The notes under the pieces were generated by a model. The model saw only the letters and a list, made by a program, of their open reading frames with translations, had not been told where the DNA came from and made no database searches. DNA of 64,000 bases from Aureimonas glaciei (GTDB lineage Bacteria; Pseudomonadota; Alphaproteobacteria; Rhizobiales; Rhizobiaceae): contig NZ_BMJJ01000004.1 in assembly GCF_014643375.1 (NCBI RefSeq), positions 258,167 through 322,166 on the forward strand, read 5' to 3'. A program made the position numbers and the translations under genes. Positions 39,885 to 50,560 of this stretch are shown piece after piece. Numbering within the stretch: the stretch's first letter is position 1; every line of letters begins with the position of its first letter.

Positions 39885-41084
39885 ATGAGCAACTCCACAG
39901 ATTCGGTTACGGAAGTTACCTCCGTCTCCTGGTTCCGGCGGATTTTTCAATCTGTCGCCGGGGTCCTGGTCGGTATCGTCCTGGTGCTCATCGTCATCGG
40001 GGTGCTGTTCTGGAACGAGGGCAGGGCGGTGGTCACCGCGCAGTCGCTCAGCGAGGGACAGAGCACGGTCGTCAGCATCGATCCCGCCACGGTGCAAGCC
40101 GCCAACGAGGGCAAGCTCGTCTATGCGCAGGGCGATGCCGTGGTGGCCGATCCGCTTGTCGATCCGCTGCTGGGCGTGGAGGCCGCCGGCATCCGCCTGC
40201 AGCGCCAGGTCGAGATGTTCCAGTGGAAGGAGTCGTCGAAATCTGAAACGCGGACCAAGCTCGGCGGCGGCGAGGAGACGGTGACCACCTACACCTATGC
40301 CCGCGACTGGGCGGAAGGTCCGATCGACTCGTCAGAATTCCATGCGCCGGCCGGGCATGAAAATCCGGAAATGCCTCTCGGGAGCGACAGCATCCAGGCG
40401 CCGGCGGCCGCCTTCGGCGGCTTTACGCTGGGCGACGAGGTTCTGTCGCAAGTTTCGGGCGACGAACCGGTGGCGCTGTCGGCCGATGCAGGGGAACAGA
40501 TCGAGGCGGCCTTGGCGGAGACCGGGCGGCCGGTAACGGTGGCGCTCGGCCGAATCTTCGTCGGCGAGAACGCCAATGCGCCAGCGCTCGGCGACCTGCG
40601 CATCAGCTATACCAAAGTGCCGGCGGGGCCGTTGAGCCTGATCGCCCAGCAGAGCGGCGACAGCTTCACCGCCTATCAGACGCAGGCCGGCGATCGGCTG
40701 CTCCTGGTCGACAGTGGCGCCGTGTCACTGGACAAGATGTTTGCGGATGCGCAGAGCGCCAATGTGGTGATCACCTGGATCGTCCGCCTCGTCGGGCTCG
40801 TCCTGCTCTTCATCGGTTTCGCGCTGGTGACCAAGCCGATCTCGGTCGTGGCCAGTGTCGTCCCCTTGCTCGGCGACCTCGTGGGCCTGGGAACCGGGCT
40901 GATCGCCTTCGTTGCCGCCACGGTCACCGGCGGGGTGACGATCGCGATCGCTTGGTTCTTCTACCGGCCGCTGCTTGCGCTTCTCATCCTGGCGGTGACC
41001 GCCGCCATCGTCTTCGGCATCGTCGCCCTGCGCCGGCGACGTCTGGCTGCCGGCGCTTTGCCCTCCGGGGCCCGCCCAGCCTGA
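39885..41084 (+). CDS. TMEM43-family membrane protein
   Basis: A 399-residue protein with the TMEM43 (LUMA) layout. One membrane helix lies at about 24-45 (GVLVGIVLVLIVIGVLFW). A long extracytoplasmic domain starts with NEGRAVVTAQSLSEG and includes the family landmarks VDPLLGVEAAGIRLQRQVEMFQW and YARDWAEGPIDSSEF. Four membrane helices close the protein (about 295-385). Eukaryotic TMEM43 sits in the nuclear envelope; bacterial members are uncharacterised, and some occur near conflict-system genes. Here no such genes are adjacent. The ATG at 39885 follows AGGAGGGGCAATGCA. Confidence 0.85.
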   Translation: MSNSTDSVTEVTSVSWFRRIFQSVAGVLVGIVLVLIVIGVLFWNEGRAVVTAQSLSEGQSTVVSIDPATVQAANEGKLVYAQGDAVVADPLVDPLLGVEAAGIRLQRQVEMFQWKESSKSETRTKLGGGEETVTTYTYARDWAEGPIDSSEFHAPAGHENPEMPLGSDSIQAPAAAFGGFTLGDEVLSQVSGDEPVALSADAGEQIEAALAETGRPVTVALGRIFVGENANAPALGDLRISYTKVPAGPLSLIAQQSGDSFTAYQTQAGDRLLLVDSGAVSLDKMFADAQSANVVITWIVRLVGLVLLFIGFALVTKPISVVASVVPLLGDLVGLGTGLIAFVAATVTGGVTIAIAWFFYRPLLALLILAVTAAIVFGIVALRRRRLAAGALPSGARPA

Positions 41085-41140
41085 CAACGCGCGCTGACGA
41101 CGCACGACGGCTGGGGCGTCTCCACCGATCTGCGGATCGT

Positions 41141-41659
41141 TCAGCGGCTCTGGAACGAGAAATTCGACGTCTGCTTGTCGGCCCCGTCGACCTTGTCGGT
41201 GACCACCATGGAAAAGCCGTTCGCGCCCCGGCTGGCAATGGTCATGACCGCCTTGCGGTCGCCGTAGATCGGCTGGGGATAGGTGATGTCGAGCACCAGC
41301 CGGTCGCCTCTCAGCCGCCCGGAAAGCTGGGCCGGCCCCTTGGACGAACCGGTGTAGACGCCGCTGTAGCGATTGCTCGAAGGATCGAAGGTCAGGGTCG
41401 CGCCGATGCTGCGGCTGAAGACGACGAGGGCGCGGCACTGGCCGGCGAGGCTGATGCTGTTGGCGTCGCCGCGGGCGCCGTCGAGGCTGCAGGTGACCTT
41501 GCGGGGGGTCGAATCGACGTCGCGCTGGATGGTGCCGGAACCGCCCCAGCCTCCCTCGAAGCGGTCGAGAACGCCGGCGTCGGCTTTCGCCGGGGCTGCG
41601 GCGCCGACGCTCATGAGGAGGGAGAGGCAAGCGATGCCGGGAGTCAGCGAGAAGGCCAT
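41141..41659 (-). CDS. Secreted protein of unknown function (paralogue of 19001-19537)
   Basis: A 172-residue exported protein with a signal peptide at 1-27 (AAPAKADAG). The mature part opens with LDRFEGGWGGSGTIQRD and has a cysteine pair in VTCSLDG and AGQCRAL, about 20 residues apart. It continues with a YSGVYTGSSKG strand and ends in short beta strands (VMTIAS, FSMVVTDK). The same order occurs in the 19001 gene, although overall identity looks low. The ATG at 41659 has AAAGGA upstream. Function unknown. Confidence 0.75.
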   Translation of the reverse strand: MAFSLTPGIACLSLLMSVGAAAPAKADAGVLDRFEGGWGGSGTIQRDVDSTPRKVTCSLDGARGDANSISLAGQCRALVVFSRSIGATLTFDPSSNRYSGVYTGSSKGPAQLSGRLRGDRLVLDITYPQPIYGDRKAVMTIASRGANGFSMVVTDKVDGADKQTSNFSFQSR

Positions 41660-41806
41660 GATCGTTCCTTTGTCGCGAATGCATCAAGCGATGCGAACAA
41701 TGTGGGGCGCGCCCGCGGGAGGCAGGGTGTTTTGCGCCGGAGCCGGAACGCCCGTGCGGCCGGAACGTTCGACCTGCAACGCAATCGTGAGCAGGACGGA
41801 CTTCCC

Positions 41807-41965
41807 GTGGACATCATTCGCATCATCATCGCCATCTTCATTCCGCCGCTGGCCGTCTTCACCCAGGTCGGGCTCGGCAAGCATTTCTGGATCAACCTTC
41901 TGCTCACCCTCTGCGGCTGGCTGCCGGGCGTCATCCACGCCTTCTGGGTGATCGGAAAGTACTGA
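41807..41965 (+). CDS. Pmp3/YqaE-family small membrane peptide
   Basis: A 52-residue proteolipid with two membrane helices: IIRIIIAIFIPPLAVFTQVG and WINLLLTLCGWLPGVIHAF. The PPLAVF and LCGWLPGVIHAFW motifs are characteristic of the Pmp3/UPF0057 family, which affects membrane potential and salt tolerance in yeast and plants. The start is GTG at 41807 (first residues M-D-I-I-R). No ATG is available in frame close by. A perfect terminator follows 50 bases after the stop, so this is a complete small transcription unit. Confidence 0.88.
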   Translation: MDIIRIIIAIFIPPLAVFTQVGLGKHFWINLLLTLCGWLPGVIHAFWVIGKY

Positions 41966-42015
41966 TCGGCCGCTTCGGCTTGACATAATTCATTCATCTC
42001 ACTACCCAGACGCCA

Positions 42016-42048
42016 ACCGGTCGCGCCTTTCGGGTGCGATCGGTTTTT
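42016..42048 (+). terminator. Intrinsic terminator of the Pmp3-like gene
   Basis: A 12-bp stem ACCGGTCGCGCC/GGTGCGATCGGT (two G-T pairs) with loop TTTCG, followed by four T. Confidence 0.9.
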
Positions 42049-42182
42049 AACGTGTCCCGTGAGCTTGCCGACCCCCGCGTCGACAGCTCTGTCGGTTCAT
42101 CCCCCGGGATGGGCAGAGGAGGGCGCGTTTCCTCACCCGGCCGGAATCGTCCGACCGGGGTTTTTCGTTTGAAGGAAATGCG
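42049..42182 (+). ncRNA. rpsD leader with an attenuator-like hairpin
   Basis: The 134 bases before rpsD include a second terminator-like hairpin at 42136-42165. Its stem is CCCGGCCGG/CCGACCGGG with one mismatch and it is followed by GTTTTT. The hairpin ends five bases before the GAAGGAAA ribosome site of rpsD. An upstream GC-rich stretch (42080-42130) could form a competing fold. Because S4 autoregulates its mRNA in other bacteria, a control leader is plausible; an alternative is a short RNA of about 115 nt ending at the hairpin. Confidence 0.4.
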
Positions 42183-42800
42183 ATGACCAAGCGCGCAGAA
42201 TCCAAGTACAAAATCGATCGCCGCATGGGCGAGAACATCTGGGGACGCCCGAAGTCCCCGGTGAACCGCCGCCAGTACGGCCCGGGCCAGCACGGCCAGC
42301 GCCGCAAGGGCAAGGTCTCCGATTTCGGCACGCAGCTGCGCGCCAAGCAGAAGCTGAAGGGCTATTACGGCGACGTAGCCGAGAAGCAGTTCCGCAAGAT
42401 CTACGAGGAAGCCGCCCGTCGCAAGGGTGACACGTCCGAGAACCTGATCGGCCTGCTCGAGAGCCGCCTCGACGCCGTCGTCTACCGCGCCAAGTTCGTT
42501 CCGACCGTGTTCGCGGCCCGCCAGTTCGTCAACCACGGCCATGTCAACGTCAACGGCGTGCGCACCAACATCGGCTCGTACCGCTGCAAGGCCGGCGACG
42601 TGATCGAGGTTCGCGAGAAGTCGAAGCAGCTGACGATCCTGATCGAAGCGACGCAGCTCGCCGAGCGCGACGTTCCCGACTACATCCAGGCCGACCACAA
42701 CAAGATGGTCGCGACCTTCCAGCGCGTCCCGACCCTCTCCGACGTGCCCTACGCCGTCGTGATGGAGCCGAACCTGGTCGTCGAGTTCTACTCGCGCTAA
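42183..42800 (+). CDS. rpsD: 30S ribosomal protein S4
   Basis: A 205-residue primary 16S rRNA-binding protein. N-terminal region [26 protein letters not shown]; the S4 RNA-binding domain is near residues 95-160 ([33 protein letters not shown]). It lacks the zinc cysteines, so it is of the C-minus type. The ATG at 42183 is seven bases after AAGGAA. It is a stand-alone gene, not in the alpha operon, which is usual in Hyphomicrobiales. A strong terminator follows. Confidence 0.98.
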   Translation: MTKRAESKYKIDRRMGENIWGRPKSPVNRRQYGPGQHGQRRKGKVSDFGTQLRAKQKLKGYYGDVAEKQFRKIYEEAARRKGDTSENLIGLLESRLDAVVYRAKFVPTVFAARQFVNHGHVNVNGVRTNIGSYRCKAGDVIEVREKSKQLTILIEATQLAERDVPDYIQADHNKMVATFQRVPTLSDVPYAVVMEPNLVVEFYSR

Positions 42801-42823
42801 CCGGCTTCGACGGCAGAGTTTGG

Positions 42824-42852
42824 AAAAGGCCGTCCTTCGGGGCGGCCTTTTT
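42824..42852 (+). terminator. Intrinsic terminator of rpsD
   Basis: Stem AAAGGCCGTCC/GGGCGGCCTTT with a TTCG loop, then TTTTT. It lies 24 bases after the rpsD stop. Confidence 0.93.
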
Positions 42853-42925
42853 CGTTTGGGGGGAAGGCAGAGATGGCGGCCCCGTACGCTCCGTACGCCG
42901 CTCCAGCCACTGCCCGCATCTTGAG

Positions 42926-43072
42926 GCTCGTCATCCCGGGCTTGACCCGGGATCCATTCCAAATCGCCGCAGGACATGACGCCAGCTGCCTCTCCGCCAG
43001 GCCCACGGCCAAGTCGCCTCAAACCCGCCAATGGTTTGGAATGGATCCCGGATCAAGTCCGGGATGACGAGC
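42926..43072. repeat. Intergenic inverted repeat with 38-bp arms
   Basis: The left arm at 42926-42963 begins GCTCGTCATCCCGGGCTTGA; the right arm at 43035-43072 is its reverse complement with only a few changes. They are separated by about 71 bases. Each arm also contains a small internal palindrome (CCCGGGCTTGACCCGGG, or CCCGGATCAAGTCCGGG). The GTCATCCCGGnnTTGANCCGGGATCC core is a repeat seen in many alphaproteobacterial intergenic regions. It lies between rpsD and ttcA (gap 42801-43227), which otherwise holds only the rpsD terminator. Confidence 0.85.
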
Positions 43073-43227
43073 GGATAAGGAACGACGTGTTCTGAACCGC
43101 TGGGCCGGCTCGCAGGCGTTTAGAGACTTTGCCGAGAAGGAGTGCGCCTCTCCTCAGCCTCTGCCTTCCCCGGCTTTGTCTTTCCCTCCTCCCTCCTGTA
43201 AGCCTCGGCCAAACGAGGACGCCGGAC

Positions 43228-44103
43228 ATGCTCGACGACATCGCCGAAACCCTTCATCCCGCCGCGGACGACGACGTCTCCGATGGCGCGCATCCTCTGC
43301 TCGCCACCGCTCCCGATACCGTCGGCTTCAAGAAGCTGCGCAAGCGGCTGCTCAGGCAGGTGCGCGAGACGATCGCGGTCAATGGCATGGTCCAGCCGGG
43401 CGCGCGCTGGCTGGTTGGCCTGTCCGGCGGCAAGGATTCCTACGCGCTGCTGGCGCTTCTCTGCGATCTCAAATGGCGCGGCATGCTGCCGGTCGAGCTG
43501 CTCGCCTGCAATCTCGACCAGGGCCAGCCGAATTTTCCAAAACACATCCTGCCGGAATTCCTGAAGCGGCACGGCATTCCGCACCGCATCGAGTACCGCG
43601 ACACCTATTCGGTGGTGACGGACAAGCTGCCGGCGGGGGCCACCTACTGCTCGCTCTGCTCGCGCCTGCGCCGCGGCCATCTCTACCGGGTGGCCCGCGA
43701 GGAGGGATGCTCCGCGCTTGTCCTCGGCCATCACCGCGAGGACTGTCTCGAGACTTTCTTCATGAACCTCTTCCACGGCGGCCGCCTGTCGGCGATGCCG
43801 GCGAAATTTCTCAACGACGAGGGCGACGTCATGGTGCTCCGGCCGCTGATCGCCTCGGCCGAAGAGGATCTCGGCAGATTCACCGAGGCGCTCGGCTTCC
43901 CGATCATTCCCTGCGACCTCTGCGGCAGCCAGGACGGGCTGCAGCGCAACTCCACCAAGGCGATGCTGGCGGAGATGGAACAGCGCTTTCCCGGCCGCAA
44001 GGAGACGATGCTGCGGGCGTTGTCTCATGTCAGCCCCAGCCACCTGCTCGATCCGAAACTCTTCGACTTCGCCTCTCTCCTGACACGCTCGGATACGCCA
44101 TGA
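43228..44103 (+). CDS. ttcA: tRNA 2-thiocytidine synthetase TtcA
   Basis: Thiolates cytidine 32 of tRNA using ATP and an Fe-S cluster. 291 residues: the PP-loop is [14 protein letters not shown]. The cluster/catalytic cysteines are in [12 protein letters not shown] (Cys-x2-Cys) and the later [29 protein letters not shown] is a family block. ATG at 43228 with GAGGA upstream; longer starts would add unconserved sequence. Its last bases overlap the ATG of the next gene. TrmJ, which also modifies position 32, is encoded 5 kb away. Confidence 0.93.
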   Translation: MLDDIAETLHPAADDDVSDGAHPLLATAPDTVGFKKLRKRLLRQVRETIAVNGMVQPGARWLVGLSGGKDSYALLALLCDLKWRGMLPVELLACNLDQGQPNFPKHILPEFLKRHGIPHRIEYRDTYSVVTDKLPAGATYCSLCSRLRRGHLYRVAREEGCSALVLGHHREDCLETFFMNLFHGGRLSAMPAKFLNDEGDVMVLRPLIASAEEDLGRFTEALGFPIIPCDLCGSQDGLQRNSTKAMLAEMEQRFPGRKETMLRALSHVSPSHLLDPKLFDFASLLTRSDTP

Positions 44104-44924
44104 CCCAGACCTTCGACATCGACCGCCTCGGCGCCATTCTGCGCGCCGCCGCCCTTGCCGAAATCATGCCGCGCTTCCGGCGGCTCGGCGCCGGCGACAT
44201 CCGGCAGAAGTCCTCGGCGATCGATCTGGTCACCGAAGCCGACGAGGCGGCGGAGCGTTTCATCATGGCGGAATGCGCCAAGGCTTTTCCGGAAGCCACC
44301 TTCGTGGGCGAAGAATCGGTTGCCGCCGACTACGGCCTCATCGAGAAGGTCGGGACGGACGATCTCGTCATCGTCGTCGACCCGATCGACGGCACGGCGA
44401 ACTTTGCCGCCGGCGCGCCGGTCTTCGCCGTCATGGCGGCGGTCGTCTCGAAGGGTGAGACCATCGCCGGGCTGATCTACGACCCGATGGGCGACGATTT
44501 CGTCCAGGCGGCGAGGGGCGAGGGGGCGGTGATGAAGCAGGCGGACGGCACGGTCACCAGCCTCCGCGTTGCCGCTCCCGTGCCGCTCGGCGACATGGTC
44601 GGCGTCGGATCGCATTCGTCCCTCCCGGCTTCCGAGAAGCGGGAGTTCATGGCGCGCCTGTCGGCGGTGAAGGTGCTCGGCAATTATCGCTGCGCAGGCC
44701 AGGAGTATCGCTTGGCGGCGACCGGCAACCTGCACTTCAATCTCTACCAGAACCTGATGCCCTGGGATCATCTCGGCGGCGCACTGATCCTCAGCGAGGC
44801 GGGCGGCTATGTGCGCCGGCTCGACGGCTCGGCCTACCGTCCCGGTCACACGACCGGTGGTCTGCTCTGCGCGGCGGACGAAGCGAGCTGGCAAGCCCTG
44901 CACGGTGCCGTATACGGCGGCTGA
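44100..44924 (+). CDS. Inositol-monophosphatase-family phosphatase
   Basis: A 274-residue Mg2+-dependent phosphatase. Metal ligands are visible in [17 protein letters not shown] and the late [17 protein letters not shown] motif. [15 protein letters not shown] is the N-terminal family motif. The family includes inositol-1-phosphatase/SuhB, histidinol phosphatase and CysQ; the DPIDGTANF and WDHLGG variants do not decide among them. It overlaps ttcA by four bases (ATGA), so the two are co-translated. The functional link is not obvious. Confidence 0.88.
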   Translation: MTQTFDIDRLGAILRAAALAEIMPRFRRLGAGDIRQKSSAIDLVTEADEAAERFIMAECAKAFPEATFVGEESVAADYGLIEKVGTDDLVIVVDPIDGTANFAAGAPVFAVMAAVVSKGETIAGLIYDPMGDDFVQAARGEGAVMKQADGTVTSLRVAAPVPLGDMVGVGSHSSLPASEKREFMARLSAVKVLGNYRCAGQEYRLAATGNLHFNLYQNLMPWDHLGGALILSEAGGYVRRLDGSAYRPGHTTGGLLCAADEASWQALHGAVYGG

Positions 44925-44984
44925 TGCCACAGCGCGTCGCCTGCCCCTCGAGGGCGGGCGAGGCGCGCCGGTGACGGCGACGGC

Positions 44985-46259
44985 TCAGCGCGTCTGCGCG
45001 GCGACTTCGGCGGCGTGCTCGTGCTTCTCGCGGGGGCGGTCGAAGAGCCGGCCACCTTCCGCATAGTAAACGCAGGCGAGCGAACCCAGCGAGAGCACGG
45101 TGAAGCCTGCATAGAGCGGCAGCAGCGTGCCGTCGTAGAACGACCCGATCAGTGCGCCGAGAAGGCCGCCGCCGAGCGTCTGCATGAAGCCGAGGACGGA
45201 GGACGCGGTGCCCGCGACGTGGCCGAGCGGATCGAGCGCCAGCGCGTTGAAGTTCGTGCCGATGAAGCCGAACATGCAGAAGGTCAGCGTCATCATCACG
45301 AGGAACAGCCAGAACGGCATGATCCCGCCGAGCGCCGTCGAGATCACCAGCTGCAGTACGCTGAGCACGGTGAACGCGACCAGGGCACCGTGCGACAGGC
45401 GGCGCATGCCGAGCCGCTCCACCAGCTTGGAATTGGTGAACGACGCCGCCGCCATGAAGATCGCGACCATCGAGAAATACAGCGTAAAGGCGGGCCCGAT
45501 GTCGTAGATCCCGGTGTAGATCTGCTCGGCCTGGTTGATGAACGAAAACAGGACGCCGAAGATCAGTGCCGTCGCCAGCGTGTAGCCGAAGGCGCGGCGG
45601 TTGGTGAGAACGATGCGGAAGGCCTCGGCCGTGCGCTTCACCGTCAGGGGGCGGCGATCCTCCGGATGCAGGGTCTCCGGCAAGCGAAGCGCGCTCCAAA
45701 CAAGAGCAGCGGCCCCGACGATGCCGGTGACGACGAAAATCTCCTGCCAGCTGCCGAAGGCCATGATGATCTGGCCGAGATTGGGCGCGAGCACCGGAAT
45801 GGTCATGAACACCATCATCACCAGCGACATGACGCTGGCCATGCGGGCGCCGCCGAAGCAGTCGCGCACGATCGACACCGCAATGACCCGCGTCGCCGCC
45901 GCGCCGACGCCCTGCAGGGCGCGGAAGGCGAGAAGCACGCCGAAGGTCGGCGAGAAGATCGCGGCAAAGGAGGCGAGAACGTAGATGGCGAGGCCCGCAA
46001 ACAGAACCGGGCGCCGACCGAAACGGTCCGACAGGGTGCCGTAGATGATCTGCGCGGCACCGAAGCCGACAACATAAGCGGTGATGACCAGCTGGCGGGT
46101 GTTCTCGTCGGTGACGCCGAGCGTCGAGCCGATTTCCTGCAGCGCCGGAATGAAAATGTCGATCGCCGCGGCGTTCAGCGCCATCAGCAGCGCCACCATG
46201 GTGACGAGTTCCCAATAGGGGAGTCCGTGCGTTGCGCTAGGGCTCGACGCTTTCGACAT
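44985..46259 (-). CDS. MFS drug efflux transporter (Bcr/CflA type)
   Basis: A 424-residue major-facilitator protein with twelve predicted membrane helices. MFS landmarks: IYGTLSDRFGRRPVLF between helices 2 and 3 (motif A) and LLAFRALQGVGAAATRVIA in helix 4. The FIPALQEIG opening and the AVSIVRDCF segment are typical of the Bcr/CflA multidrug group. The ATG at 46259 has GGAAGGA upstream. No adjacent regulator gene was found. Substrate unknown. Confidence 0.88.
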   Translation of the reverse strand: MSKASSPSATHGLPYWELVTMVALLMALNAAAIDIFIPALQEIGSTLGVTDENTRQLVITAYVVGFGAAQIIYGTLSDRFGRRPVLFAGLAIYVLASFAAIFSPTFGVLLAFRALQGVGAAATRVIAVSIVRDCFGGARMASVMSLVMMVFMTIPVLAPNLGQIIMAFGSWQEIFVVTGIVGAAALVWSALRLPETLHPEDRRPLTVKRTAEAFRIVLTNRRAFGYTLATALIFGVLFSFINQAEQIYTGIYDIGPAFTLYFSMVAIFMAAASFTNSKLVERLGMRRLSHGALVAFTVLSVLQLVISTALGGIMPFWLFLVMMTLTFCMFGFIGTNFNALALDPLGHVAGTASSVLGFMQTLGGGLLGALIGSFYDGTLLPLYAGFTVLSLGSLACVYYAEGGRLFDRPREKHEHAAEVAAQTR

Positions 46260-46618
46260 GTCTGATCCTTCCTTGGATGGGCGCAGACATATCGGTCCAT
46301 GCCGAAATGGCAAGTAAGACTTGGTAAACGCGCCGTCGCCCGACGCGCCCTAACAGGAGGATGGCAGGTTATCGTTTTGGCCTGCCGGAGCGAAAGCAAG
46401 GGCTTGGCTTCAAGCCGGCCGACAGGGCGCCGCACGCATGGCTATCATGCATCACGTCAATGTCAGCCGCTTACGCCGAGGCTTCGTCCTATCGGCCGAC
46501 GGGACGAAGAGCGGCGTCTTTGGCGCCGACCCGTGTTCTACAGATCACCGCACGCTGTTCTCGCCGGTGCTCCTCGAAGCGCCGGCCTTCACAGCTCGTT
46601 GCGAGGGTGGTCGGCCTC
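46260..46618. other. Intergenic region upstream of the MFS gene
   Basis: 359 bp between grxD (ending at 46619) and the MFS start. It should hold the MFS promoter; no repressor-type dyad or terminator stands out. Short open frames on both strands have no ribosome site and overlap each other. Confidence 0.4.
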
Positions 46619-46966
46619 TCAGGCCTGCGCGGTGGCCGGCACCGTGGTCGAGATGCCCTTCTCCTCGAAGAAGTCCTTGAGCTCGCCGGCCTGGAACATC
46701 TCGCGCAGGATATCGGAGCCGCCAACGAACTCGCCCTTGACGTAGATCTGCGGAATGGTCGGCCAGCCGCCATAGGTCTTGATGCCCTGACGCAGCTCGT
46801 CGGAAGCCAGGACGTTGACGCCCTTGTAGCCGACGCCGAGGTAATCGAGGATCTGCACCACCTGGCCGGAGAAACCGCACTGCGGGAAGGCCGGGGTGCC
46901 CTTCATGAAGACCACGATGTCGTTGGTCTTCACCTCGTTGTCGATCCAGTCGTTGATGCCGGTCAT
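46619..46966 (-). CDS. grxD: Monothiol glutaredoxin, Grx4 type
   Basis: A 115-residue CGFS glutaredoxin that carries a 2Fe-2S cluster with glutathione. MKGTPAFPQCGFSGQ is the active site, with WPTIPQIYVKGEFVGGSDIL as the glutathione-binding half. It is the last gene of the minus-strand run that also contains bolA. Grx4-BolA complexes are known Fe-S carriers, so the pairing supports that role. A small coiled-coil gene is inserted between the two. Confidence 0.96.
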   Translation of the reverse strand: MTGINDWIDNEVKTNDIVVFMKGTPAFPQCGFSGQVVQILDYLGVGYKGVNVLASDELRQGIKTYGGWPTIPQIYVKGEFVGGSDILREMFQAGELKDFFEEKGISTTVPATAQA

Positions 46967-47059
46967 GTCAGGTTCCTTCAGTGATAAATCGTGTCTCGCC
47001 AGAGATACGATCTCCTGCCGCCGATTTCCAGCACGAGGGGTAGCGAATGCTCGTGAAGT

Positions 47060-47407
47060 TCAGGGAGCAGGTCCGAAGCGTTCGGCTTCCAGTGTCACCA
47101 GTCGATCCTCGTGTTCGTTGAGGCGTCGCGATGTTTCGTAGTGTTCGCCGATCCGTTTCAGAATGTTGTTCTCGGCGATGACGAGATCGGATTTGACCTC
47201 ACGCAGGTCCCGGTCCGTCCGCGACAGGCCTTCGCGCAACTCCCGTTCGAGCGACGAAAAGCCCTCGCCGATGTTCCTGTCCAGCCGGGCAATCAATTCC
47301 TGCTGCCGGACCAGAATCTGCAGCAGCTGTTCGTGACGCTGTTCCAGTCGTCTGAGATAGGCGAGCGTGTGATTGTTGCCGGGAGAGGGCGTTTCTGCTT
47401 CCTGCAT
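47060..47407 (-). CDS. Small coiled-coil protein of unknown function
   Basis: A 115-residue, highly charged, helical protein: LEQRHEQLLQILVRQQELIARLD followed by a DRNIGEGFSSLERELREGL heptad stretch and a final RLNEHEDRLVTLE. No membrane segment, no cysteine and no known motif. It lies between bolA and grxD in the same direction. Its pattern of short helices ending in H-x-DRL-like residues resembles the 85-residue protein at 51763, in the same operon. It could be an adaptor or an antitoxin-like coil. I cannot name a family. Confidence 0.6.
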   Translation of the reverse strand: MQEAETPSPGNNHTLAYLRRLEQRHEQLLQILVRQQELIARLDRNIGEGFSSLERELREGLSRTDRDLREVKSDLVIAENNILKRIGEHYETSRRLNEHEDRLVTLEAERFGPAP

Positions 47408-47468
47408 TCCGCATCTCCCTGCTGGTACACACTGCCTGCGATCGTCCGCCTGAGCGATGAAACGGATG

Positions 47469-47702
47469 CTACTTCGGCGCGCTGGTTTGAAGGGCTAGCG
47501 CGTGCAAAACGCCGCCCATATTGCCCTGCAGTGCCTGGTAGACCATCTGGTGCTGCTGCACCCGCGACTTGCCGCGAAAGCTCTCGGCGACGACTTCGGC
47601 CGCGTAGTGGTCGCCGTCACCGGCGAGATCGCGGATCGTGACTTCGGCATCGGGGATACCGTCCTTGATCATCTTTTCGATGTCATGGGCGTTCATCGCC
47701 AT
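47469..47702 (-). CDS. BolA-family protein
   Basis: A 77-residue BolA-like protein (BolA/IbaG class-II KH fold). The opening helix MNAHDIEKMIKDGIPDAEVTIRD, the DHYAAEVVAESFRGKS strand-turn and the RVQQHQMVYQALQ helix with the conserved histidine are present. It is expected to bind monothiol glutaredoxin (grxD, two genes downstream) for Fe-S trafficking. Two ATG codons are possible (47702 or 47696); either gives the same fold. Confidence 0.92.
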   Translation of the reverse strand: MAMNAHDIEKMIKDGIPDAEVTIRDLAGDGDHYAAEVVAESFRGKSRVQQHQMVYQALQGNMGGVLHALALQTSAPK

Positions 47703-47799
47703 GAGGCGCGTCTCCTGTTGTGGCATCGGGCTCGCCCGCTTCGGGCCGAGAATAGGCGCTTCGCCGGGGACGATCAATCGATCCCGGCAAAGCGAAACG

Positions 47800-50022
<2,223 letters not shown>

Positions 50023-50122
50023 GGGGTCTCCGTGCGCCGGGGCGTCAGGGGTATGATGTCGATGCGGCCGCCCGAAGGATTGGCCGGCAGGGTCGGGGCC
50101 GCCGCACGGCCGCCCCGCGTCC

Positions 50123-50560
50123 TTAGGCTTTCGTCCACAACTCGACGGGACGACAGGCAGCGGTCTCGTCGGGGCGGTGCAGGATGACGGTATCGTCGGC
50201 GGCCTGCGAGATCTGGCTCTCGAAAATCCGCCGCTGGAAGATGATCAAAGCATAGCGCCCGGCCGAGCGGATGCACAGCGCGTAGCCATCGGGGTAGCCG
50301 GCAAGAAACTGCTGGCTTCGCTCCCCATCGCGGCGCCTGAAGACCGCGCGGACGGAATCGCGCGCATATTGGATCTCCGGTCCGCTGGGCTCGAGATCCG
50401 GCGTGCGCACAACCGGCGCGATCTCGGTTACGGGAACGGACTCGACGGAAAACGTCGTTACGCCCGCATTGGCGTAGACGCAGCCGGCGAGGGCCGTGCC
50501 GGCGGCCGCGACGAAACCCGCCCGCACGAGGCTGCCCACCAGGGTCGAAAGCCTACGCAC
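50123..50560 (-). CDS. Hypothetical lipoprotein between purQ and purL
   Basis: 145 residues. From the GTG at 50560 it has a lipoprotein signal ([15 protein letters not shown], then [10 protein letters not shown] with lipid-anchored cysteine near 27). The mature part begins [16 protein letters not shown] and includes a short charged region ([15 protein letters not shown]) and cysteines in ALCIRS and AACRPVE. The start overlaps the end of the preceding gene, so the two lipoproteins are co-translated. I do not recognise the family. Confidence 0.55.
   Translation of the reverse strand: MRRLSTLVGSLVRAGFVAAAGTALAGCVYANAGVTTFSVESVPVTEIAPVVRTPDLEPSGPEIQYARDSVRAVFRRRDGERSQQFLAGYPDGYALCIRSAGRYALIIFQRRIFESQISQAADDTVILHRPDETAACRPVELWTKA

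Noticed and set aside
42873-43067. Small open frame over the rpsD-ttcA inverted repeat
   Set aside because: Its sequence is made of the two repeat arms; no start signal or protein character.
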